Notes: generated by a model from the sequence alone, not told the origin. DNA of 64,000 bases from Cristatella mucedo (GCA_009760855.2 WPIO01000040.1:237501-301500); one strand, 5' to 3'; shown: positions 21,379 to 31,645, numbered from the stretch's first letter. Translations and numbers: made by a program.

Positions 21379-22071
21379 TTATAGTAAAATCTTATAAATC
21401 GGAAGAGTCCCAACCGACACAGATAAGGAAAGGGGTGCTGTAAGAAGTGATACTGGATTAACAGATGCAAGTGCTGCTGGAGTCGTCTCTCCTGGAATGA
21501 TTGGTACTTGCCCTACCTCGTTGTTTGTTGACATTGTCGTCAGACGCGAGCTCATACCCGTAAAGGTGCTCGGCAAAACTGCGTAGAACTTATCCTTAAC
21601 GATGGGTTCGATATCAGGCTTGAAACCGCTAACTCTGCTAATGAGTGGAGACACCGAAAGAATCTGATCTGCATCCCAAGTGGTGTAATTGCTAATCTCG
21701 CTAGGCTCATCTAACCTATTGTCAATCTGAATCCTAACGTTAGCATCCAAATAAGCCGTAACTTGAGAGTTGTCAGCATTGATGACATTCTGAGCTTCGG
21801 TCTCACACTGGGCGATGTAAAACTTTCTCACGTTCGTATCGGTAAACACAGAGATGTCTGAATCAAGTGTTTGAGCATTGTAATGAAAAAGTGATAAGTT
21901 AACTTGGTAATCGTACTGCTTCAGTTTCTGAGATGCGGTAGCATCGCTGGCAGTTGTTACATCCGTTGTGGTGATAGTAGTAGTAGTGCTAGTAGCAGCT
22001 GGCGTAGATATTTTCTTTCCTATGCTAATGTAAAACATCAGGCACTCGAGTGAATGACCATAACTGACCAC
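21379..22071 (-). pseudogene. Viral unknown protein, longest open frame in block
   Basis: This is a 230-residue open frame on the minus strand. It contains a Thr-rich run (STTTTITTTDVTTA), then a likely globular part (DYQVNLSLFHYNAQTLDSDI, YLDANVRIQIDNRLDEPSEI, KFYAVLPSTFTGMSSRL) and a Ser/Val-rich C-terminus. Frames just upstream (22080-22330) continue in similar style (EGFTIAGLFKGKVLTLLD, SNYCAFAATNSGFSF). The intact gene therefore probably began near 22.3 kb or joined the next frame. The Thr run and beta-rich look suggest a surface or structural protein, but I do not recognise a family. Confidence 0.4.
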
Positions 22072-22318
22072 CTCATCTGATCACGAAAGCTTGGATCGAT
22101 AGGTGTTACTGCAAAGGTAGTAGAATCGAGGAGAGTTAAAACCTTGCCTTTAAATAGTCCCGCGATAGTAAAACCTTCACTATTTGGAACTGTATTCCAT
22201 TATTTAATAAGTAAGACTGCCATCAGATTGTAGAAAACTAAATCCACTATTGGTTGCTGCAAATGCACAATAATTAGAATTTCCAGAGTAAATATTACAT
22301 TTACCATCCGCCTTACTT

Positions 22319-22726
22319 TCAATCTAACCCATGATAACCACCTATATTTAAGTTTTTATCGATGACTGCATAAGTATTAGCAAATGCTAGCACACCGATA
22401 GTAGTGTTGCTTTCTAGCCTATACAGAAACGCAAGATTAAATTCTATAGTGGCAGATGTGTCTGGCATGATGGTTGAAGCTGAAGAGATCAAGTTTTGTA
22501 ATGCAGTTTCAGCGCTACTATTAACGGTATAAGTACGTACCAAGTGCAATAAATGACCGATATACTTACGAGGTAACCTAACAAGACAGCAAAACCTAGG
22601 ATCTCCATGATCTAAACATTCAACGCTAGCGAACCTCAATTTAGTGGTTGAAGCTAGCATTTTATTTAGGATCTCCCTGGCGTTATCTTTTCTCATAATC
22701 TTGTAAATCTTTAAAGACTGGTCCAT
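22319..22726 (-). pseudogene. Viral unknown protein (135 residues)
   Basis: An ATG-started frame reads MDQSLKIYKIMRKDNAREIL, with RLPRKYIGHLLHLVRTYTVN in the middle and ATIEFNLAFLYRLESNT near the end. It closes with a stop at 22319, directly before sequence leading into the 230-residue frame. It could be the N-terminal part of the same protein. The preceding 88-residue frame ends 36 bp upstream. No domain was recognised. Confidence 0.4.
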
Positions 22727-22762
22727 TCCTATAAAAACATTAAAAAATTAAAACTTAAAATA

Positions 22763-23029
22763 TTAGCTGATTTCATCTACTGAATCAAAATTTGCATCTC
22801 GATCAGATTTTGCGAATAACTCGATACCTTTTTGCCCTTTGTCTGAGTTAGCTTCATTTAAAATATCGTACTGCTTATTGCAAACTGAGTGCAACTCAGA
22901 AATGGCTGCCAAGCGATTTATGTTTTCCACTAGTATTTCAGCGAGGCTTCTCTTTTCCAGCAATATTTCTAGAATGTAAGTGTTGTTGTGATCTGCCATA
23001 ATGTTACAAATCTTATATGCTAGCTCCAA
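22763..23029 (-). pseudogene. Viral unknown small protein (88 residues)
   Basis: The frame MELAYKICNIMADHNNTYIL is followed by LLEKRSLAEILVENINRLAA. It is helical and Leu/Glu/Asn-rich, and ends SDRDANFDSVDEIS. An internal Met at MADHNN is a likely alternative start. It is open end to end and lies head-to-tail with the 135-residue frame, so these may be two consecutive viral genes. Confidence 0.4.
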
Positions 23030-23184
23030 CTATCTTCATACTGACATAAAAATTGTTTAAACCAAACATATTTAATTAGTGAAAGGAAATTATGTATTAC
23101 AAATGGCCCATCTACCTGGACTCTCACCATTTATCTTGTAATGACCGTAAGTGCAACTGTGTAAGCCGCTCTTGATTGATTGTG

Positions 23185-23366
23185 TAATGGCTCACTAGGT
23201 AAGGCGGTTGCTTTTCACGACCTCGGCCCCGAAGTCATGGGTTCGAATCCTGCGGTGGGCGATCCTTTATCACCACTGCAAGCGGTGGTGATAGCCGAAA
23301 AGGTTCTTCTGTCGCTATACAAAAAGAGGATGTTGAATCAGCTAGTATTTATTTATTTATATATCA
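23185..23366 (+). mobile_element. SINE-A copy near right viral edge
   Basis: Head AATGGCTCACTAGGTAAGGC, B box GGGTTCGAATCC, hairpin CACCACTGCAAGCGGTGGTG, then CAAAAAGAGGATGTT, and tail TATTTATTTATTTAT. It is one of the best-preserved copies. Confidence 0.9.
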
Positions 23367-23441
23367 CATGATTGGAACTTTGAAACCTAACCTGATTTCG
23401 TGTAATGCTTTTCTTAGTAGAAAGACACTTAGTAAAGTCAT

Positions 23442-23601
23442 AATGAGAAATATTATTCTTAACCACGCACTTTCTTTAACACCTTTAGCTTCAGAAGACT
23501 GCCCATCAATCATTATTGAACACATCTTTGGCTTTAAGAATATTGTCTCATTTGCTAAAAGTGTTAAAAAAAGTGTATGGTGAAGAATAATATTTCTCAT
23601 T
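23442..23601. repeat. Hairpin with 48-bp arms
   Basis: Left arm 23442-23489 and right arm 23554-23601 are inverted copies (about five mismatches by eye) around a 64-bp spacer. It sits where the AT-rich viral block gives way to the C-rich minisatellite. A minus-strand frame of about 107 residues (23364-23687) runs through it, with a hydrophobic end, and may be a shadow. Confidence 0.8.
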
Positions 23602-23696
23602 CTGAGGTTCCGCCATCGGAAGGTAATATATGCGTTTTTCAGCACGTCCCAGGTGGCGGCGGTCCAATGCCCGTGCACGAAGAACAAGCTTCACGC

Positions 23697-23940
23697 GTGC
23701 TTCCCCTCGCTCTCCCCCTCGCTCTCCCCCTCGCTCTCCCCCTCGCTCTCCCCCTCGCTCTCCCCCTCGCTCTCCCCCTCGCTCTCCCCCTCGCTCTCTC
23801 CCCTCCCCCTCGCTCTCCCCCTCTCCCCCTCGCTCTCCCCCTCGCTCTCCCCCTCGCTCCCCCCCCCCCCCCCCCCTTTCCCCTCTCGCTCTCCCCCTCG
23901 CTCTCCCCCTCGCTCTCCCCCCCCCTCCCCCCCCCCCCCT

Positions 23941-23972
<32 letters not shown>

Positions 23973-24800
23973 CCCCCCCTCCCCCCCTCGCTCTCCCCCT
24001 CGCTCTCCCCCTCGCTCTCCCCCTCGCTCTCCCCCTCGCTCTCCCCCTCGCTCTCCCCCTCGCTCTCCCCCTCGCTCTCCCCCTCGCTCTCCCCCTCGCT
24101 CTCCCCCTCGCTCTCCCCCCTCGCTCTCGCTCCCCCTCGCTCTCCTCGCCCCCTCGCTCTCCCCCCTCGCTCCTCCCCCTCGCTCTCCCCCTCGCTCTCC
24201 CCCTCGCTCTCCCCCTCGCTCTCCCCCTCGCTCTCCCCCTCGCTCTCCCCCTCGCTCTCCCCCTCGCTCCCCCCCCCCCCCCCCCCCCCCCCTCCTCTCT
24301 CCCCCCTCGCTCTCCCCCCCCTCTCTCTCCCCCTCGCTCCCCTCCTCTCCCCCCCTCCCTCTCCCCCCTCGCTCTCCCCCTCGCTCTCCCCCTCGCTCTC
24401 CCCCTCGCTCTCCCCTCGCTCTCCCCCTCGCTCTCCCCCTCGCTCTCCCCCTCGCTCTCCCCCTCGCTCTCCCCCCTCGCACTCCCCCTCGCTCTCCCCC
24501 GCGCCTCCCCCTCGCCCTCCCCCTCGCTCTCCCCCTCGCTCTCCCCCTCGCTCTCCCCCTCGCTCTCCCCCTCGCTCTCCCCCCCCCTCTCTCCCCCCTC
24601 TCTCTCCCCCTCCTCTCCCCTCGCTCTCCCCTCGCGCTCTCCCCCTCGCTCTCCCCCCCCTCCCCCTCGCTCTCCCCCCCTCGCTCCCCCCCCCTCTCCC
24701 CCTCTCTCCCCTCGCTCTCCCCCTCGCTCCCCCTTCGCTTCCCCCTCGCTCTCCCCCTCGCTCTCCCCCTCGCTCCCCCTTCGCTTCCCCCTCGCTCTCA
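23697..24800. repeat. C-rich 12-bp minisatellite (CCCCCTCGCTCT)n
   Basis: About 1.1 kb of CCCCCTCGCTCT units is interspersed with pure C runs and degenerate units. The last 100 bp use a CTTCGCTTCCCC variant. Long open frames on both strands and in several phases (up to 561 residues of Ser-Pro-Arg or Gly-Glu-Arg) are consequences of the repeat and not genes. Confidence 0.97.
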
Positions 24801-25082
24801 CGCTGCCTGCGCGGACGGCGCATTTCGTCGCTACCAACATTCGTAGCAGCTGACCGTTCTCGTTTGCAGCCGCAGGAATCCGCCGGGGCGAAGCGTTTGA
24901 AGCGTGGCGATGGAAGTACGGAAAGATGGAGGATAGAAAACTTAAGCTTGGGAGGTTCGACGAGACGTGTGATGCGAGTGCATGCTGCTCAGCTCGGACT
25001 CGAAGCCGCTGCTGTACGATGTTTTTTCCAGTGCCGGCCGGCCGGCCGGCCGCAGGGCCAGTGGAGTCGATCGCGATTAAAG

Positions 25083-25245
25083 CCTGGTTTGGCCCAGCGG
25101 TCGAGGTGTACGCCCTGACCAAGGTCAAGGTCGAGCGGCCGAGCTCCCTCGTGGCGTATGCGAAGCGCCTGAAACCTAGTTCTCTTAGGGCACTACGCCA
25201 CAAATGAACTATGTACTTTGTAATATAAGGCATTCCTCAAAGAAG
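25083..25245 (+). mobile_element. SINE-B copy
   Basis: Head GCCTGGTTTGGCCCAGCGGT, then TAGTTCTCTTAGGGCACTAC as the LINE-like tail. The B box is eroded. Confidence 0.8.
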
Positions 25246-25284
25246 CTCGCCGGATGCACCGTACGTACGTAAGTGTTTCCCGCT

Positions 25285-25395
25285 CAGGCTATTATTATTA
25301 TATTTATTATTATATTATGTATTATATATATATATATATTATTTATTATTATTATATTTATTATATTATACATATATATATATATATTATTAGGC
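25285..25395. repeat. AT-rich simple repeat (TTA/TATA)
   Basis: Alternating TTATTA and TATATA runs form two similar halves. Confidence 0.9.
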
Positions 25396-25487
25396 TATTC
25401 TGGTACCATTCGTGAACGCGCTACCGTGCGTCTGCCCGTCGGCGATTGATTCCGTAAAGCCACGACTATCTTTGCAATCGTTGCATT

Positions 25488-25582
25488 CACTTTCACTTCC
25501 ACTTTCACTTCCACTTTCACTTCCACTTTCACTTCCACTTTCACTTCCACTTTCACTTCCACTTTCACTTCCACTTTCACTG
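25488..25582. repeat. 12-bp tandem repeat (CACTTTCACTTC)n
   Basis: About eight near-perfect units, giving Lys-Val-Glu-Val on one strand. Confidence 0.95.
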
Positions 25583-25639
25583 CCGGCTCGCTAGTAGTCG
25601 GCATCCCTGTGCCGGATATGAAGCGGGAGCGCAGAAAAG

Positions 25640-26880
25640 ATAGAAAAGTGCGACCACTCGGCTTCGAGCGAGTCAATCCCTGACGTTGCGGCGCGGCGCG
25701 GCAGTATGACGCCGCCGCGGCTAGCGAGGGCGCATCAGGCGCGTGGAAATGTTTGGCATTAAGGAATGCTCCTAGCCGCTCGCTCGCTCGGTCGTGACAA
25801 GCGTTCACTTGAGTAGCTCACTGCCGCAGCTGCTCGGTACACTTCTCAGGTTCCGCGAAAAAAAGAGCGCCACCCCCTCGGAGGAGAAGGCGGCGCAGCC
25901 GCGCGCATGACTGCCGCGCCGCCGCTGTCGCCGGCGCTCGAGCGTCAGCTGCGTCAGCGTGACCCGCGAAGCCGCAGCGGCGGCGGCCGCCGCCGCCGGC
26001 ACTCTCGCCGATGCCAAATGGCTGACGGAGCTGATGCGAGTCACGCCGTCCATTCGAGTGTCACGGGCATCTGGATCGGTCAACATCCCGAAGTCGTAAC
26101 GAGCTTCGCGCTTGGCTGAGTGGCCACCGCTGAGTCGGCCCCGATCTCCGAAGGTCGATGCGGTCGGCTGCGCGTAGCAGGAGGAGCTCACGTAGAAAGG
26201 TGGACACGACGTTCGTCGAGCGACAGCCGGCTGCCCGCGAGCATCGGCCGACATGTGTTGTCGACAGCGCCTCTTATTGGTGACGTTGTACGCTGTCGCT
26301 GGCTCGATGACGGTACGCCGCCGCCGCTACTTCCGCCAGTGCAGCTTCTTTGCCTCTCGGCGCTGGATTCTTGCGGAGAGGCAAAGGCAGGCCTCGGCCT
26401 TCGGTCGACCGGGCCCAGCCCACTGGCCTGACCCTGGCCCTGCCCGGCACTCGCTCAGCACTTTGCCGTCTCGCGCGCGCTCTCTCTTCGCGCCTCCGCA
26501 CCGCTCGAGTTCGAGCGGCGTTTCGTCTCGCGATTGACGAAGAGTCGTCGGAGGCGGCGACGCGCTTACCAGTTAACTGACGTCGTCGCTTCAGTGCCTG
26601 CCGCTGAGCGCTAAAGGCGCTGGCCGCCGCCACAGCCGCCGCGCCCAGCGCGGCGCGGCGGCTGTGGCTGACGCGCGGCAGCGGACTCAATCCACGGAGC
26701 GACCGAAGCTCGTGTGTCAGTCGAGCGCGTACGCGAATGGACGCGCTCGTCGCCGTATACGTGTCCGCCGCATATGTGTCCACCACGATTGGCATTAGAC
26801 CGCTGACTGCCAATTGCGACGATCTAGCCCGCCTTCTAGAGGACTGCAGGAGGTCAACGTGGCTTCAAGCCTGGCTTGTG
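25640..26880. other. CpG-rich region, no defined gene
   Basis: It is GC- and CpG-rich, with GCC/GGC runs (25975-26005) and a hairpin around CAGCCGCCGCGCCC near 26630-26665. Open frames occur on both strands, none recognisable. It could be a promoter/CpG island of an unresolved gene. Confidence 0.3.
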
Positions 26881-26962
26881 GCACGAAGCCTTCGGTCAAA
26901 CGCATGATTTCCCGAAAAATTAGAAACGGAGAAGGAGGGAGAGATAAATAGTTAGATTCACG

Positions 26963-26985
26963 AATCGATAGAGAGAGCGAGCTGT

Positions 26986-27036
<51 letters not shown>

Positions 27037-27112
27037 ATGAGAGGGGAGGTAAGAGAGAGAGAGAGGGAGAGAGGGAATGAGAGGGGAGGTAAGAGAGAGA
27101 GGGAGAAAGGAG
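26963..27112. repeat. (GA)n-rich microsatellite
   Basis: GAGA runs are broken by a duplicated segment containing AATGAGAGGGGAGGTAAGAG (two copies about 40 bp apart). Confidence 0.9.
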
Positions 27113-27467
27113 AGCGCGCCCGTATCTTAGGATGGCGAGTCCACTTCCGTTGCGCAGAGAAGTCTGCCAGAGGGCTGCAGGCGTCGAGAGCCGGTCGCAA
27201 GCCAGCGGCGCAGCGCGGATGCTTCCATGCCACGCCCAGGGCAGCGCACCGCTCAACTTCCGGCAGCGCTACAGCCTCGCGCGTCCGTCCGGCCTCTGGC
27301 TCTGCGAGCGATGTGGCTCAACTGTCTGCGCCTCTCGCACGGCTCACGCTTGTACACCACCTCGAAATGGACAACCGGTTCCTAATCGCCATAATTCAGA
27401 AGCCGCGAGTAATATTTCGGCAGTAATAATCTGGCTGCTCGTGCACGCCGCCGCTTCTCCAGAGCAG

Positions 27468-27655
27468 TAATGGCTCATTAGGTAAGGCGGTTGCTTTTCA
27501 CGACCTCGGCCACGAGGTCGTAGGTTCGAATCCTGCTGTGGGCGATCCTTTATCGCCACCCGCAAGCGGTGGTGCTAGCCGTAAAGATTCTTCTGTCGCT
27601 ATACAAAAAGAGGCTGCTAAATCAGCTAGTATTTATTAATTTTATTTATTAGGAG
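27468..27655 (+). mobile_element. SINE-A copy
   Basis: Head TAATGGCTCATTAGGTAAGG, B box AGGTTCGAATCC, hairpin region CCGCAAGCGGTGG, then CAAAAAGAGGCTGCT, and an ATTTATTA tail. Confidence 0.9.
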
Positions 27656-28404
27656 CACCACCGGGAGCAGGGGGAGATAATAATTAATTAGGAGCTCATT
27701 GCAAAAGCTGCTGCGGTGCAGCGGAAGCGCTTCACTTCCGGGCCTGTCGATTTTCAAAATCTTCCTGCACCGTCCGTTCGAGGCCTCGCTCCGACCACTG
27801 CACGATAGTAAGGTGCACTCGGTGCGCTTGGGTGCTGGACGCGAGACAGGTTCCACTAAAGCTGCAGACGTTCCTTCTGAATCGGCACCGATTTTAAACC
27901 GATTTCCCACAGATTTGGGCTACGCTACGCTAACTATGCCACCATTTTTTACCACGTTGGGGGAGGAGCCGAGTCTGCAGACTCTCATGAAGGAGAATTC
28001 GTTCCAAAGTTTTGGCTCCTTGTTGGTCCAGGCGACCAATCAAACCCTGGGGTTCGTCTCACACACCCCTCTGCCAAAATAGAAATGGCTGGCGTTTGTA
28101 GGCCCGAGTTATACTGAGGCGTTACGAGCAAGTCCTTGAATACAGGATGCTTATGCATTGTAACCAATGCTTCAGCTTTTTCTACATAGAATACCCCGTG
28201 CTTCTGTTGATCAAATCCACCAACGAACCCGTAACGGCGCGAATTACCTAACAATATACATCCGAGCACTTGTAATGGCGTGCATTACTTAATACCGCTC
28301 ACTTTCCCGAAAAACTTTTTTAATGCTTATATTTCTGTTATTTACATTCTTCTCATACTACTTATAATCTTAATCTTTCGGCCTATGCAATCAGGCGCTT
28401 ACAT

Positions 28405-29035
28405 TAAGAGCAAAAATTTGCACCTAGGCTTGTCTGTCGTGAGAGTCACAGCTGCCGCACCACATCACTTCTCGCCGAGCTGCACTGGCTCTCAACCAAG
28501 CAGCGGATCGACTTCAAGATTCTGTCACTTACTTTTAGGTTCCTCCATTATCTGGCTCCAGCCTACCTATCAGAACTATTCCCTCACCAGGCTGAGCATC
28601 GTAACACCTGCTCTTCGAAATCAAATCGTTTGGCTATACCTTGTACGAACCTCAAATCCTTTTGAGATCGTGCCTTTAGTTTGTGTGCTCCCAAAGCCTG
28701 GAACGACTGACGTCATGAAAAATTCTGAATTGACGACGTTTGAATTGAAGGTAAAAACGAACCTGTTCCTCACAGCATTTGCTACACCCATGTGATCCGT
28801 CGTGCCGAGCTGGTTTGGCCCAGCGGTTAAAGTGCTCGCCCTGACCAAGGTCTGACTGAGGTCGTGGGCTCGAGCCCCGAGGCACATGTGAAGCGCCTGA
28901 ATAGGGATTAAGTTCTCTTGGGGCGCTGTGCAAATACATTGTATTTTTTCCCTTTGCTTACGCGTGCTGACAGTGTGCAGGCTGACACCAACCATACGAC
29001 CATGCTTCCTTCGCAGAATATGTAAAGTAAGGTTA
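28405..29035 (+). mobile_element. LINE-A 3' fragment split by a SINE
   Basis: The reverse-transcriptase C-terminus is spread over two frames (KSKNLHLGLSVVRV and LAPAYLSELF-type sequence). It is followed by a SINE-B at 28808-28950, after which the LINE 3' UTR resumes (GCTTACGCGTGCTGACAGTG, CCAACCATACG, TTCGCAGAATATGTAAAG). Confidence 0.7.
28808..28950 (+). mobile_element. SINE-B copy nested in LINE-A
   Basis: A well-preserved copy: GAGCTGGTTTGGCCCAGCGG head, GTGGGCTCGAGCCCCG B box, and AAGTTCTCTTGGGGCGCTGT tail. Confidence 0.92.
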
Positions 29036-29195
29036 CGGTGCTCGCCCTTAAAGACTGAAGTCAACGTGTGAATTTATTAGATGACCGAGGTCGTGGGCTC
29101 GAGCCTCGTGAGCATATGATAAGCGCCCGAATAGAGATCAAGTTCCCTTAGGGCGCTATACAAATGAATTATATATATATATATATATATATACG
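29036..29195 (+). mobile_element. SINE-B copy, second nested insertion
   Basis: The head is truncated at GGTGCTCGCCC. The B-box region GTGGGCTCGAGCC and tail AAGTTCCCTTAGGGCGCTAT are clear, ending in a (TA)n run at 29165-29193. Confidence 0.85.
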
Positions 29196-29346
29196 GAGAT
29201 CCAGTTACACATTATTATCATTATTATTATTTGAAAAATTGAAGGGGGCTGTCAGCGAAGAGGCTCCATCCCGTTCAGCCTGCTGGCAACAAGCGCGGAA
29301 GGCCGTGCGCTGACAGACTTTGCGACAAATGCTCGACGGCGCTGCA

Positions 29347-29403
29347 CTGTGCGAGACTGTGCGAGACTTTACGAGACTTTACGAGACTGTGCGAGACTGT
29401 ACG
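29347..29403. repeat. 10-bp tandem repeat (GAGACTKTRC)n
   Basis: About five to six decamer units alternating GTGC and TTAC. Confidence 0.85.
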
Positions 29404-30138
29404 ACATCGGAGCTCCAAGTTTCACTGGGAGCTCAGTTACCGGACCCGGGATCCGCTTTCATGTGCTCATCGTGTCATCCAATCGTCGATCGTTGGATCG
29501 GTTGGACTCGGCGGCTCCGACTTTGGATCTTTCCAGTTCGATTCTCGGGCTGCGTTGTTGTTCAGTTGGTGCTTTCTCGTAGCTCGCGCCTACGCGCTCG
29601 CCCGCCGCCTCCACCTCCACAGCGACGGCTAGGCTCGCTTCTGGAACCTGCACTGGGATTGTCGCTAAGCAATAACCAGCCAATAACCAGCTAACAACCA
29701 GCCAAGCTATCTGCGGTCTGTTACGCCGGAATTAGTGTGAGCCACTGTCGTCTTGTGGCAAAGCCGCACTGAGATACCCCCAAATGTCACCGAATGACCG
29801 TCTGTCCGGCAGCCGGAAGTGGCAGTCGCTCACGTGCGCGCGCCGCCACGAGCGCGTCGCGCGCGGCCGCTGCAGCTTCTCGCGCCTGGCTTTGAGGCGG
29901 CCCAAGGGCTGCGGAAAGGAACTAGCGAGAAGGGAATCGCTGTTTGCTATAGAGCTAAAGAGTCCGCTCGCCAGGACCTCCTGTCGGGAGACCGACGTGG
30001 CATTGACGACGTCTCAGATCGTGCCGGCTGATCTCCAGAGCTGGAGGCGAGAAGCGCGCCGCCCGCGCTCTTGTACAGCGTCGTTGCCGCAATCCCACCA
30101 GCGACGTCGATCGCCTTCAAGTCCTTTTGTCTGTGCAG
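29404..30138 (+). promoter_or_regulatory. GC-rich upstream region of GT92 gene 2
   Basis: This is CpG-rich sequence ahead of the gene 2 stem exon. A plus-strand frame is open from an ATG at 29784 through the acceptor at 30138, but it is in a different phase from the stem exon and has no membrane segment. It is unlikely to be the missing first exon. The region plausibly holds the promoter and 5' UTR; neither can be pinned. Confidence 0.3.
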
Positions 30139-30521
30139 GTGCTCTTCAGCAGCAGCCCAAGAAGCGTCTCCAAAGTGCGTGCAGACACGAGCCGCCATGC
30201 CGCAGTCACGTCGTTCAGCCTGGACGCGTCGCGGCAATCTCCTCCCCCTCCTGCTCCTCGCGAACAGCAACAGCTCGACGACCGACGGGAGACTACTTCT
30301 GCTGCCAAGTCTCCTTCATTGGCTGGCTACGACTCGAGCAAGCACTCATTCTCCTCCGTCGATCCGTCGGAGGCACAGCGACCTGCGGTGTCGACATCGC
30401 CCGCCGCCACCGCGACGCTCGCTGCCACGATCGGCGTGCCGCCGCCGCACCGGCGACTCGCGGCGGCTGCGGAAGAAGCGACGTCACAACCAGCCATGAA
30501 TACGCTGGCCTTCAGCGACAA
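30139..30521 (+). CDS. GT92 glycosyltransferase gene 2, stem exon
   Basis: This is the counterpart of 4547-4947. It opens after a strong acceptor (CCTTTTGTCTGTGCAG) in phase 0 at GTG and ends ...FSD plus two bases before a GTGAGTA donor, phase 2. The 127 or so residues are Ser/Ala/Pro-rich with a PPPPAP run, fitting a luminal stem. It shares with gene 1 a K-V-R near the start and the N-T-L-A-F-S-D-K end. Splicing to 32734 gives FSDKLFLISPYSD. The exon itself is open, but damage in the following exon makes the gene suspect. The anchor-coding exon upstream was not found. Confidence 0.65.
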
Positions 30522-31292
30522 GTGAGTACTGCCGCGGCGGCGGGCACGATACTCACGTCCGCACGACCGGCTACTCGGCCCGGAAATTAGCCAGGGGAAG
30601 GAGAGCCCCCATCCTGACCCTTACCTTGGTTGCGATCAAAATCCCTTCAAGGCTGCTTTGCGACTTCGAGCTTTCAGGCAGTACTGTCGAAAATCGTGCT
30701 GACCGTAAACTGTTTGCGGACGGTAGAAATTCAGCGGCAACTATCACTGGAAGCAAGCGACTGTTGTTGCGATATCAATGCTGACATCTGAACGCGTCCG
30801 TAAGCGCTTTCGGTGGAGTGCACGCGGAAAATCGCGATCTCACCTGCAAAGCTTGACACTACTTGCGAGAGTGATGTTCAAGAAACGAGAATGCTTGCAG
30901 ACGCGCGCGATATCCCGTTCCAAAAATAATTACTCTTACCTTGCAGATCTCCGTGTTTATACTCACAGGAATCTTAATTGAAGGGTGGTGCAAAACTCGG
31001 CAACCAACCTGTTTGCAAGGAGCGTCAACAATTTCCAAACTTTCCTCTCATATGCTTTGCTCACTCATCAATTAGCGAATAGAAATCAAGGTCGTGTCTC
31101 TCGGGTTTAGGTCTAAAATTCTTTAGCTTCTACTTGGACCTTTCATTGCACCACCCACTCGCTTGTCTGACTCGTTTCTTACAACTGAGCCTCTAACTAG
31201 TCTCAAACTCTTTAGAGACATGCCTTCAATTCATATTCACCCAAAGCTTAGAATTTCCTGTCAAAAAATATCGCAATATCTAATTTCCAAAA

Positions 31293-31297
31293 ATGCT

Positions 31298-31329
<32 letters not shown>
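31293..31329. repeat. (TA)n microsatellite
   Basis: Alternating TA in gene 2's intron, directly beside the inverted repeat. Confidence 0.95.
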
Positions 31330-31645
31330 CTAATCGATAATTAACTATTTATTAATTACTTAATTATTAAGCATTAATCAAGAATTACCCCTCGCTGCAT
31401 AGTCAGCACCGCGTAATGAGTCAGCCGCCCGCTTAGTATGAAGTTGCCAGACGAAAGAACGAACTAAAAGAGAAAGATTGCTGGCTGCCTTGCTTCAAGG
31501 GGGCGTTTTTCAGGTTCAACATGCTCTATATTCGTAATGAACAGTGAGTAGACAAATTTGACAGAAGAGCTAATGTGCGAATATGCAGCGAGGGGTAATT
31601 CGTGATTAATGCCTAATAACTAATTAGTTAATAAATAATTAATTC
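31326..31645. repeat. Inverted repeat (foldback) in gene 2 intron
   Basis: Arms at about 31326-31400 and 31582-31645 share AATTACCCCTCGCTGCAT and its complement, plus AT-rich ATTAATTA extensions. Confidence 0.75.

Larger units (their letters stand above)
8345..23630. pseudogene. Endogenous Polinton/adintovirus-like DNA virus
   Basis: This is a continuous AT-rich block of about 15 kb between GC-rich host DNA. It carries broken remnants of a mid-sized dsDNA virus: packaging ATPase, capsid-like protein, PLA2-like protein, zinc-ribbon protein, HNH endonuclease, fibre-like proteins and several unknown proteins, each annotated separately below. Genes left of about 16.6 kb are on the minus strand, those at 16.6-18.6 kb on the plus strand, and most to the right are minus again. 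Almost every gene has stops or frameshifts, so the copy is dead and old. Later insertions include SINEs at 13070, 13363 and 23185, a LINE fragment at 19445 and a GC-rich insert at 11351. A DNA polymerase, retroviral-type integrase or adenain-like protease was not recognised. The edges are estimates: the left by base composition and the fibre-gene stop at 8620, the right by composition and a hairpin. Confidence 0.75.

Noticed and set aside
23697-24800. CRISPR-like array
   Set aside because: Units are contiguous with no unique spacers, and the context is eukaryotic.
23548-25233. Very long open frames (up to 561 residues, both strands) rich in Gly-Glu-Arg or Ser-Pro-Leu
   Set aside because: They exist only because the 12-bp minisatellite has no stop in several phases, and they have no domain.
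29784-30590. A 268-residue gene overlapping the GT92 gene 2 stem exon
   Set aside because: It is in the wrong frame, low complexity, and crosses the well-supported acceptor and donor of the stem exon.
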